Shown: positions 16,530-25,000 of the stretch, one piece after another | How positions within the stretch are numbered: the first letter of the stretch is position 1 | Layout of the letters: each line of letters opens with the position of its first letter | Assembly (NCBI GenBank): GCA_905221605.1 | Contig: CAJNDS010000836.1 | Coordinates: 1 to 25,000 of the forward strand | DNA from: Symbiodinium natans | Taxonomy: Eukaryota > Sar > Dinophyceae > Suessiales > Symbiodiniaceae | DNA: 25,000 nucleotides | Direction: 5' to 3' | Notes under the pieces: generated by a model | What the model was told of the DNA's origin: nothing | The model's input: only the letters and a program-made list of their open reading frames with translations | Database searches by the model: none | Program-made: the position numbers and the translations under genes

Positions 16530-18330
16530 CGCTTTTTTCATAGGAGATAAGGAGGGAGAGAGAAGGAGAGAGGAGAGATAAAAGGGATTGAGTTTTTTGT
16601 TGGGAAGAGCAAACAAAAGAATAGAAGAGAGATGAGTAGAGAAGAGGGAGAGACAAAACAAGGCGCAGAGAAGATGGCACTCTTCTTTATCTATCATCTC
16701 TCCCTTCTCTCTCCCTTCCCTCTTTCTTTTCGAAATGAGAAAAACAAAAGGAAGGACAATGAGAAGGAGAAGGGTAAGGAAAGGAACAGAAGAGATAGGC
16801 CGAGAGGAGGAATATGATGAAGTATTTTGGAAAGGTCCACGCGCAAGGAGTCACCCTCTGATTACCCTTCCACTGCTTTACCATCTTTCTTGTGTGTTTT
16901 ATCAGTTAAAAGGAAGCAGAAGGAGAGAAGGGAAAGGAAAGTGAGAGAGGAGAGACAACAAGGAGGCCATTTTAATTTTCTGGAAGGGTGCTGAAAAGAA
17001 GCGCAGAGACAAGAAACAAGGAGACGGAGGAACACAACAAGTCGCAAAGAAGATGGCACTCTTCTGTATCTCTCATCTCTCCCTCCCTTGTCTCTCCCTT
17101 TTCCCTCTATAATTCAAAAAGACAAGACTGTTCTTGCTCTTCGCAGACAGGTGCCCTTTCTCCTCTTCAGGAAGCCCCCCCCCCCCCCGTTGAAAAGGGT
17201 TTTATTTGGAAGCTGATGCTCGGTGATTTTCTGTGCGTGGCAGGTGCCTTCAGGGGACGCTGCCTTCATCTCATTCCGCCTTCCCGTACCACTTTAAAAT
17301 AAAGGTCAGGAGATAGAGAAAGAGAGACAAGGTCAGGGGAGAGAAGATGCAGGGGTAAGAACAAAGTAGGAAGAACATGTGAATTCCTCTTGTCATTTTT
17401 TCACATGTTCTTCCTACTTTGTTTTTCTTTCAGCAATCTCACTCCCGCTCTGCTTCAGCGAAATCTCTTTCTTCCTTTTCATTCCTTTCAACCTCCTCCT
17501 CCTCTCCTCTTCCAACTCTATGAGACGTACCACTCAGATAAGAAAGAGAGAGAGAGAGGAGTGAGAGAGAGGGTATGAGAGAGACCGAGAAAGAAAGAAT
17601 GAGACCTAGAGCGAGAGCAAGAGCGACGGGGCGAAGAGAAGAGGGAGGAGCAAGGTTTGGAAGAAAATGTACTCTCCTCTTCTGTCTCATCTCTTTTTTT
17701 AGCAAGAAAGAAACTGATATGAAGTTTGTCTCATTCTCCCTCTGATGCTTGTTTTGTTTCTGTGCGGGCAGGTGCCTCCAGGGCGGGACGCTGCCTTCAT
17801 CTCATTCCGCCTTCCCGTGCCACGTTAAAAAATGAGGAGATAGAGAGCAAGAGAGACAGGTCAGGGGGGAGAGAAGAGGGAGGGGCAAGAACAAGGTTGG
17901 AAGAACATGTAAATTCCTCTTGTCTCTTCTCTTTTCGTCTTTCTTTTCCACACTCCGACTTTTGGACTTGCTGGTTGTCAAGTGCAGCCCTTGGTCAGAC
18001 ATGGGTGCCAAGAGGGGTGGGTGGAGTGCAGCTGTGGCAAGTAGCTGGAACGTAGCTTTCCACAAAGGGGTAAAACTGACATGGACTCCACGGTCTATGC
18101 TTCTCTCTATGCCTCGCCCTGTCTCACTCCCTCTCTGCTTCAGCAAACCTATTTTTTTGTAGCTCACCCTCCTCCTCGACTTCCAATTCTACAAGACATG
18201 CCGCCCATGAAAGAAGAGAGAGACCGAGGGAGATAGAGCAAGAAAGAGAGAGAGAGAGAGAGAACGAGCGAGCGAACCGGAAGAAGAAAGGAACAAGGTA
18301 GGAAGACATGTAAACTCCTCCTCTCTCTTA
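16530..18330. repeat. Purine/pyrimidine-asymmetric tandem blocks
   Basis: Blocks of GAGAGA-rich and CTCTCC-rich sequence alternate. A landmark AGAAGATGGCACTCTTCT recurs at about 16669 and 17048 (379 bp apart). A ~160-bp block beginning GGCAGGTGCCT recurs at about 17240 and 17768 (about 527 bp apart), including GACGCTGCCTTCATCTCATT and AGGAAGAACATGT. The many Ser/Leu- or Arg/Glu-rich open frames on both strands come from this composition and are not genes. Confidence 0.8.
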
Positions 18331-18379
18331 TCTTCTTGCCTTTCTCTTTAACAAGAAAAACTGATTGGAAGCATACGCT

Positions 18380-18610
18380 TTCCAAAGTTGCTGGGGGACT
18401 ACGCTTGCGATTTGTCTTTTGGGAGGACATTTTTTCCAAAATCTTAAGGGGACGGTGCTTGCGATTTGTCTTTTGGGAGTACATTTTTTCCAAAATCTTT
18501 CGGGGGACGGTGCCGGCGAATTGTCTGTTGAGTGCAAAACTTCTTGAAACATCTCAGGCGGACGGTGCTTGCGATTTGTCTTTTGGGGACGTAAATTCTT
18601 GAAACAGCTC
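18380..18610 (-). repeat. ~62-bp satellite, four copies, reverse orientation of the 20.9-21.8 kb family
   Basis: TGCGATTTGTCTTTTGGG occurs at about 18408, 18461 and 18570, with a diverged copy (GGCGAATTGTCTGTTG) near 18513. The reverse complement, CCAAAAGACAAATCGCAAGC, is the core of the 55-bp array at 20910-21830. The family is thus present in both orientations on this segment. Confidence 0.8.
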
Positions 18611-18624
18611 AGGTCTTCGGCCTG

Positions 18625-19860
18625 CTTTCTTTCAAGGTTTCCAAAAAAAATGGAGGTCTCCCGTGGGGGTGTCCTTTTCAGGTGGGTTTTGCTACAGAGA
18701 AAAGAAGAAAAGGACAACCTAATTTTGGATACATGCAACAGCATTTCAGTCTTTTATTTCCTCTTGCACAAAGAAATAGTAATAGAACGACAGGAAGGCC
18801 ACATTGGAAAAAAGCGAGTGCCTTCCCATCAAGGCTTCCAAAACAACAGAATCTCTGGTGCGGGTGTCCTTTTAGGATGGGTTTTGCTACGGAAACAGGA
18901 AGAAAAGGACACCCGAAACACTCTAAACATCTTGGACGCCCCTCTTTAAATATTATCTAAATATTTCATATTTAAACACAAGAGGGGACAGACAAAGGAA
19001 AGGAACGAAAGGTGAGAGTGGACAGAGAAGCACCTTTTCTTTCAAGGTTTCCACAAAACAGAGGTCTCCCGTGGGGCTGTCCTTTTTAGGTGGGTTTTGC
19101 TACCGAAAAAAAGAAGAAGAGGAAACCCTAATTTTGGATACATGTAACATCATTTTTAGTCTTTTATTTCCTCTTTGTAGTAATGGAACGACAGGAAGGC
19201 CGCAGTGGAGAAAGCGAGTGCCTTCCCATCAAGGCTTCCAAAACATCGGAGTCTCTGGCGCGGGTGTGAAACAGGAAGAAAAGGACACCCGAAACACTCT
19301 AAACATCTTGGACGCCCCTCTTTAAATATCATTGAAATTTTTCGTATTTAGATACAAAAGGGGGCAGATAATGAAACGAACGAACGGTGAGAGTGGACAG
19401 AGAAGCGCCTTTTCTTTCAAGGTTTCCAACAAAATAGAGGTCTCCCGTGGGGGTGTCCTTTTCAGCTGGGTTTTGCTACAGAGAAAACAAGAAAAGGACA
19501 CCCTAATTTTGGATACATGCAAAACGTCATTTCGTTGTGTTATTTCTTTTTGCGCAAAGAAACACAACGAAGGGAAGGCCACAGTGGAAAAGAGCAGCGC
19601 CTTTCCTTCGAGGTTTCCACAACATCGGAGTCTCTGGCGCGGGTGTCCTTTTAAGATGGGTTTTGCTACAGAAAAAGGAAGAAAAGGGCGCCCGAAACAC
19701 TCTAACAGTCTAAACAAGGTGGCACCAAGGTGGTGAGAGTGGACAAAGAAGCACCTTTTCTTTCAAGGCTTCCAAGAAATAGAGGTCTCCGGTGTGGGTG
19801 TCCATTTATATAAGGTGGGTTTTTCTACAGGAAAAAACCCCAATTTTGGATACATGTAAC
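18625..19860. repeat. ~345-409 bp tandem array, three copies plus a partial fourth
   Basis: GGTCTCC landmarks are at about 18654, 19063, 19439 and 19784, with intervals of 409, 376 and 345. Each copy has TTTCAAGGTTTCC, GTCCTTTT..GGTGGGTTTTGCTA, TAATTTTGGATACATG, a second GGTGTCCTTTT segment and CGAAACACTCTAAACATC. Within each copy the GGTGTCCTTTT...GGGTTTTGCTAC part is itself doubled, so the unit began as two half-units. Open frames here are by-products. Confidence 0.85.
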
Positions 19861-19869
19861 ATCATGTCT

Positions 19870-20762
19870 TTAAAGTTGTTCCTACACTTTTCCGTTTTGC
19901 GTTGTATTTGCAGGACTTGTGCAAAGCGCCAAGGGGATCCCGGCAGATTTTGCCCCCCGAATGTTGTTCCTACCCTTTCCGTTTTGTGTGGTGTTTGCAG
20001 GATTTTTGCAGGGTGCCAAGGAATAGTTGTTCCTACCCTGTACCGTTTTGTGTGGTATTTGCAGGACTTGTGCAGGGTGCCAAGCGGACCCCGTCAAACT
20101 TTGACTGGCAAAGTTGTTCCCACCCTCTTCTGTTGTGTGTGTGGTATTTGCAGGACTTTTCCGGAGTGCCAAGGGGATCCCGACAAATTTTGACCCCCAA
20201 ATGTTGTTCCTACCGTCTTCTGTTTTGTGTGGTATTTGCAGGACTTGTGCAGGGTGCCAAGGGGATCCCGGCAAATTTTGACCGGCAAAGTTGTTCCTAC
20301 CCTCTTCTGTTGTGTGTGTGGTATTTGCAGGACTTTTGCAGGGTGCCAAGGGGGTCCCGCCAAATTTTGACCGGCAAAGTTGTTCCCACCCTCTTCTGTT
20401 GTGTGTGTGGTATTTGCAGGACTTTTGCGGAGTGCCAAGGGGATCCCGGCAAATATTGACCCCCAAATGTTGTTCCTCCTCTTCTGTTTTGTGTTGCAGG
20501 ACTTTTGCAAGGTGCCAAGGGGATTCCGGCAAATTTTGACCGGCAAAGTTGTTCCTACCCTATTCCGTTTTGTGTGGTATTTGTAGGACTTTTCCGGAGT
20601 GCCAAGGGGGTCCCGCCAAATTTTGACCCCCGATTGTTGATCCTACCCTCTTCCGTTTTGTGTGGTATTTGCAGGACTTGTGCAGGGTGCCAAGGGGATC
20701 CCGGCAAATTTTGACCGGCAAAGTTGTTCCTACCCTCTTCTGTTGTGTGTGTGGTGTTTGCA
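19870..20762 (+). repeat. ~88-bp minisatellite, about ten copies, two unit types
   Basis: The unit runs GTTGTTCCTACCCTCTTCTG, TTTTGTGTGGTATTTGCAGG, ACTTGTGCAGGGTGCCAAGG, GGATCCCGGCAAATTTTGAC. Intervals cluster at 87-90 bases. Two types alternate irregularly: one with CAGGGTGCC and tail ACCGGCAAAG, the other with CGGAGTGCC and tail ACCCCCAAATG. Periods near a multiple of three keep long frames open on both strands (up to 216 codons), which should not be called genes. Confidence 0.9.
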
Positions 20763-20900
20763 GATGAAGCAGATGAAAGGATGAAGCAGATGAAGATGAT
20801 GAAGATGATGAGGCTGATGGGGATCAAAGGATGCATCTGAGAGACAGGAAGGACAAGAGGGGAGATGAGGGAGATGAGGGAGATGATGAAGAAGACGAGC
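20763..20900 (+). repeat. GATGAAG / GAGATGAGG simple repeats
   Basis: Imperfect GATGAAGCA/GATGATGAA units, then GGGAGATGAGGGAGATGA, form a short purine-rich bridge between two satellites. Confidence 0.8.
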
Positions 20901-20904
20901 GAGA

Positions 20905-21835
20905 CAAACCGCAAGCAGTGTCCCCCTCAAGTTTTTGGGAAACTGGGCTCCCAAAATGACAAATCGCAAGCAGTGTCGCCCTTAAGTTTTTGGAAATCTG
21001 AGCTTCCAAAATGGCAAATCGCAAGCAGTGTACCCCTTAAGTTTTTGGAAATCTGAGCTTCCAAAATGACAAATCGCAAGCAGTGTACCCCTTAAGTTTT
21101 TGGAAAACTGAGCCCTCCAAATGACAAATCGCAAGCAGTGTCCCCCTAAGTTTTGGCAAAACTGAGCTCCCCAAAAGACAAATCGCAAGCAGTGTCCCCC
21201 TTAAGTTTTTGGAAAGCTGAGCTTTCAAAATGACAAATCGCAAGCAGTGCCCCCCTTAAGTTTTGGGAACACTGAGCTCCCAAAATGACAAATCGAAAGC
21301 AGTGTGCCCCTTAGGCTTTTGGAAAACTCAGCTTCCAAAATGACAGATCGCAAGCAGTGTTCCCATCAAGTTTTTGGAAAGCTGAGCTTCCAAAATGGCA
21401 AATCGCAAGCAGTGTACCCCTTAAGTTTTTGGAAATCTGAGCTTCCAAAATGACAAATCGGAAGCAGTGTACCCCTTAAGTTTTTGGAAAACTGAGCCCT
21501 CCAAATGACAAATCGCAAGCAGTGTCCCCCTAAGTTTTGGCAAAACTGAGCTCCCCAAAAGACAAATCGCAAGCAGTGTCCCCCTTAAGTTTTTGGAAAG
21601 CTGAGCTTTCAAAATGACAAATCGCAAGCAGTGCCCCCCTTAAGTTTTGGGAACACTGAGCTCCCAAAATGACAAATCGAAAGCAGTGTGCCCCTTAGGC
21701 TTTTGGAAAACTCAGCTTCCAAAATGACAGATCGCAAGCAGTGTTCCCATCAAGTTTTTGGAAAGCTGAGCTCCCAAAAAGACAAATCACAAACAGTGTC
21801 CCTCTCAAGTTTTTGGAAATCTGAGCTCCCATAAT
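20905..21835. repeat. 55-bp satellite with a 384-bp higher-order repeat
   Basis: About 17 units of CAAATCGCAAGCAGTGTCCC, CTTAAGTTTTTGGAAA, CTGAGCTTCCAAAATGA. Within it, seven successive distinct units at 21001-21384 are repeated at 21385-21768 with offset 384. I found one difference by eye (CGCAAG at about 21075 versus CGGAAG at about 21459). This indicates recent block duplication. The repeated minus-strand frames (for example FVILKAQLSKNLRGTLLAIC) are by-products. Confidence 0.9.
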
Positions 21836-21861
21836 TCAAGTACCAGAAGGGGGCGTTGCGG

Positions 21862-22140
21862 GGTTGAAGAAGGGGGCGGTCAGATCGCACCAAGTTTTGA
21901 CCAGGGTTTTTGCGTCAAGATTTGGTGTGATCCGACTGCTCCCTTGCCTATGCTTGCTCGGGTTGAAGAAGGGGCAGTCGGATCGCACCAAATTTTGACC
22001 AGGGTTTTGCATCAAAATTTCGTGCGATCCGACCGCTGCCTTGCATGTGCTTGCTTGGGTTGAAGAAGGGGGGCGGTCGGATCGCACCAAATTTTGACCA
22101 GGGGTTTTGCATCAAGATTTGGCGCGATCCGATTGATTTT
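21862..22140. repeat. ~98-bp hairpin-containing tandem repeat, three copies
   Basis: GGTTGAAGAAGG begins copies at about 21862, 21961 and 22058. Each holds GGTCGGATCGCACCAAATTT and, after about 15-20 bases, the near inverted copy ATTTGGTGCGATCCGAC, so each unit can form a stem of about 17 pairs. The third copy loses its end into the next array. Confidence 0.85.
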
Positions 22141-22680
22141 TGGTTTTTCCAAGGCCGCCAAACTATCGAAAATCCTTATGGTTTTTGCCTTAATTCAGGG
22201 TTTGGGAAGCCCAAAATGTGCAACAATTCACTAAAATTTGCCATTCTGGGGGTTTTCCAAGGCCGCCAGACTAGCGAAAATCCTTATGTTTTGGCCTGAA
22301 TACAGGGTTTGGGAAGGCCCAAAATGGTCAAACATCACTATTTTTATTATTTTGGTGGTTTCCCAAGGCCGCCAAACTAACGAATAACCCTATGTTTTGG
22401 CCTTAACTCAGGGTTTGAGAAGGCCCAAAATGGTCAATAAAAACACTAAAATTTGTCATTTGGGTGGTTTTTTTGGCTGCCAAACTAGGGAAAATCCTTT
22501 TTTTGTAGGCCTGAATTCAGGGTTTGCGAAAGCCCAAAATGGTAAAAACTACGACAATTTGCCATTGGGGTGGGTTTCCAGGGCAAAATGGTCAAATTTG
22601 TTAGTTGGGTATTTGGGGGACCCAAAATGATCAAAAAACACGATTTTGTGCCATTTGGGGGGTTTCCAAGGCCAAGTTTA
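22141..22680. repeat. ~100-115 bp tandem repeat, about five copies
   Basis: Units start near GGTTTTCCAAGGCCGCCAAA and continue CTA.CGAAAATCCTTATG, GCCTTAATTCAGGGTTTG, GGAAGCCCAAAATGG and AAAATTTGCCATT. Copies begin at about 22141, 22252, 22360, 22465 and 22570 and degrade toward the end. Confidence 0.8.
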
Positions 22681-24680
22681 GATAGCTTAGATAGTTTAGG
22701 TAGTTTTGGGCTCCACCCGCGCCCCCCCCTCTCATTGGGGGGAGGCCCGCGCTCGTAATTTAATATTGGCGGGAGGCCCGGGCTCGTAATTTAGTGTTGG
22801 GGGGACCCCTGGTTTAGATAGTTTAGAAAGTTTAGATAGTTTAAATAGTTTAGATAGTTTAGGTAGTTTTGGGCTCCACCCGGGACCCAACCTCCCCCCA
22901 AGACTACCTAAACTACCTAAACTATCTAAACTATCTAAACCCCGTTGGTTCAGATAGTTTAGATAGTTTGGGAAGTTTAGGCCTCTCCCCCAACCATCTA
23001 AACTATCTAAACTAAACCCCCCTTTTTTGCTCGTTTAGGTAGTTTAGGCCTTTCCCCCAACTATCTAAACTATCTAAACTATCTAAACCCCCCTTGTTAA
23101 GATAGTTTAGATAGTTTAGGTAGTTTTGGGCTCCACCCGGGACCCAACCTCCCCCCAAAACTTACCTACCCGGGCTTGTAATTTAGTATTTGGGGGAGGC
23201 CTGGGCTCGTAATTTGGTATTGGGGAGGCCCGCGCTCGTAATTTAGTATTGGGGGGAGGCCCGGGCTCGAAACTTAGTATTGGGGGGACCCCTGGTTTAG
23301 ATAGTTTAGATAGTTTAGATTGGTTTAGATAGTTTAGATAGTTTAGGTAGTTTAGGCCTCTCCCCCAACTATCTAAACTATCTAAACTCCCCTGGTTTAG
23401 ATAGTTTAGATAGTTTAGGTAGTTTAGGCCTCTCCCCCAACTATCTAAACTATCTAAACTATCTAAACTATCTAAACTATCTAAACTATCTAAACTATCT
23501 AAACTATCTAAACTATCTAAACCCCCCTGGTTTAGATAGTTTAGATAGTTTACATAGTTTAGATGGTTTAGGTAGTTTAGGTAGTTTAGTCAGTTTTGGG
23601 CTCCACCCAACCTCCCCCCCTAAACTATCTAAACTATCTAAACTATCTAAACTATCTAGACTATCTAAACTATCTAACCCCCCCCGGTTTAGATAGTTTA
23701 GATAGATTAGGTAGTTTAGGCCTCTCACCCAACTATCTAAACTATCTAAACCCCCCTGGTTCACATAGTTTAGATAGTTTAGATCGTTTTGACAGTTTAG
23801 GTGGTTTAGGTAGTTTTGGGCTCCACCCGGGACCCAACCTCCCCCCCCTAAACTATCTAAACTATCTAAACTATCTAAACTATGTAAACTATCTAAACTA
23901 TCCCGTTTAGATAGTTTAGGTAGTTTAGGCCTCTCCCGCAACTAAACTGTCTAGACTATCTAAACCCCCCTGGTTTACATAGTTTAGATAGTTTAGATAG
24001 TTTAGGCAGTTTAGGTAGTTTTGGGCTCCGCCCGGGACCCAACCTCCCCCCCCCCCTAAACTATCTAAACTATCTAAACTATCTAAACTATCTAAACTAT
24101 CTAAACTATCTAAACTATCTAAACTATCTAAACTATCTAAACTATCTGAACCCCCCTGGTTTAGATAGTTTAGATAGTTTAGGTAGTTTAGGCCTCTCCC
24201 CCAACTATCTAAACTATCTAAACTATCTAAACCCCCCTGGTTTAGATAGTTTAGATAGTTTAGATAGTTTAGATAGTTTAGTAGTTTAGATAGTTTAGGT
24301 AGTTTAGGTAGTTTTGGGCTCCACCCGGGACCCAACCTCCCCCCCCCCCCCCCTAAACTATCTAAACTATCTAAACTATCTAAACTATCTAAACTATCTA
24401 AACTATCTAAATCCCCCTGGTTTACATAGTTTAGATAGTTTAGGTAGTTTAGGCCTCTCCCCCAACTATCTAAACTATCTAAACTATCAAACCCCCCCCC
24501 CCTGGTTTAGATAGTTTAGATAGTTTAGGTAGTTTAGGCCTCTTCCCCAACTATCTAAACTATCTAAACTATCTAAACTATCTAAACCCCCCCTGGTTTA
24601 GATAGTTTAGATAGTTTGGGTCTCCACCCCAACTATCTAAACTATCTAAAACCTCCTCTGGTTTAGATAGCTTAGATAGT
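22676..24680. repeat. 9-bp TTTAGATAG motif field in alternating orientation
   Basis: Runs of TTTAGATAG alternate with runs of the reverse complement CTATCTAAA. They are separated by two kinds of conserved spacers: GTAGTTTAGGCCTCTCCCCCAA and one starting GTAGTTTTGGGCTCCACCCG that continues GGACCCAACCTCCCCCC. Each pair can fold into a long hairpin, repeated more than ten times. Because 9 is three codons, both strands give endless LDS/NYL-type peptides; these are not genes. Variants GTAGTTTAGG resemble telomere units. Confidence 0.95.
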
Positions 24681-24721
24681 CCCCAGACAGGAGCGCCACA
24701 TTATGCATAAAGGTTCCTGCC

Positions 24722-24905
24722 TCATATATATATATATATATATATTTGTTTATTCTTACTAAAGATTTAATTTATATTTATATTCATATTTATTTTCATA
24801 TTTATGTTTATATGTATATTATTATTCATATTCATATTCATATTCATATTCATATTCATATTCAAATTTAGTATTTATATTTATATCTATATTTTTTATT
24901 TATAT
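24722..24905. repeat. TA and TATTCA microsatellites
   Basis: A TA run occupies about 24725-24745, followed by degenerate TATTTA/TTTATA and about seven TATTCA hexamers at 24820-24862. Confidence 0.9.
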
Positions 24906-24911
24906 ATCTAC

Positions 24912-25000
24912 ATGTGTACACGCACGGGCTTCGCTGCGGTTAAGGATGCCTTCGTCGCAGCCGGAGAGTTGCAGCTCGCATGCCCAGCCGGCCGGTACAG
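24912..25000 (+). CDS. Possible exon running off the window end
   Basis: After the AT-rich repeats the sequence becomes GC-rich. The frame reads TGFAAVKDAFVAAGELQLAC then PAGRY, open to the last base. CPAGRY is similar to the start of a GCC2/GCC3 Cys-rich unit. It could be the next exon of the large surface-protein gene or of another gene; too little is visible to decide. Confidence 0.3.
   Translation, partial: MCTRTGFAAVKDAFVAAGELQLACPAGRY

Noticed and set aside
19882-20546. Open frames of 216, 185, 150 and 133 codons in the minisatellite
   Set aside because: They exist because unit lengths are close to multiples of three. Frames on both strands and in several registers are open alike, and the peptides are just the repeat.
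23513-24335. LDS/NYL-repeat proteins on both strands
   Set aside because: The 9-bp motif is three codons without a stop in any useful frame. Length is a property of the repeat, and there is no start context or domain.
1-25000. Dinoflagellate spliced-leader sequence, CRISPR array, bacterial promoters or terminators
   Set aside because: No match to the spliced-leader core (CCATTTTGGCTCAAG) was seen. Tandem repeats here lack the unique equal-length spacers of CRISPR, and the window is eukaryotic in layout.

Overview
The window looks like nuclear DNA of a dinoflagellate, most likely from the Suessiales/Symbiodiniaceae group. The reasons are: TTTAGGG-type telomere repeats (eight perfect tandem copies at 16373-16428, plus scattered degenerate ones); small exons in long, repeat-filled introns; inferred introns with GC donors flanked by short direct repeats; and exon products with Kelch repeats and ephrin-receptor-like (GCC2/GCC3) Cys-rich repeats, which are common in large dinoflagellate surface proteins. 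No rRNA, tRNA or spliced-leader sequence was recognised. The species assignment is inference.

Gene content is low. On the + strand, exon-like islands run in a consistent order: Kelch repeats (607-813, 1395-1454 + 1503-1560, about 4841-4951), an ephrin-receptor-like Cys-rich exon (8657-9030), then repeated Cys-modules of pattern C-x5/6-C-x(n)-G-x(n)-G-x(n)-C (end of the 8657-9030 exon; second half at 11472; complete at 12430-12475 + 12586-12639; 13664-13765), interleaved with a second module of the Y-x-V-C-x-C type (10892-10981; possibly 14569-14659). I read these as pieces of one very large multi-exon gene for a secreted or surface protein. Its first and last exons are outside the window or were not found.

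Between the Kelch and Cys-rich exons, on the opposite strand, lies an AT-rich island (about 5978-8265). It holds a decayed virus-like or mobile-element gene set: a superfamily 1 helicase broken by frameshifts and by a TA microsatellite, a zinc-binding HNH/endonuclease-VII-like tail, and two unidentified protein fragments.

The rest is repeats. At 1694-4235 a block of AT-rich minisatellites is bounded by a perfect 27-bp inverted repeat. A 106-bp MITE-like inverted repeat lies at 11888-11993. From about 15.8 kb to 24.9 kb the window is nearly all repeats: microsatellites, an interstitial telomere tract, purine/pyrimidine-rich tandem blocks, a ~345-409 bp array, a two-type ~88-bp minisatellite, a 55-bp satellite with a nearly perfect 384-bp higher-order repeat, a ~98-bp hairpin repeat, a ~110-bp array, and a 2-kb field of 9-bp TTTAGATAG motifs in alternating orientation. 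Most long open frames in this part are by-products of repeat periods divisible by three and should not be called genes. A short GC-rich open segment at the extreme 3' end may be the next exon.
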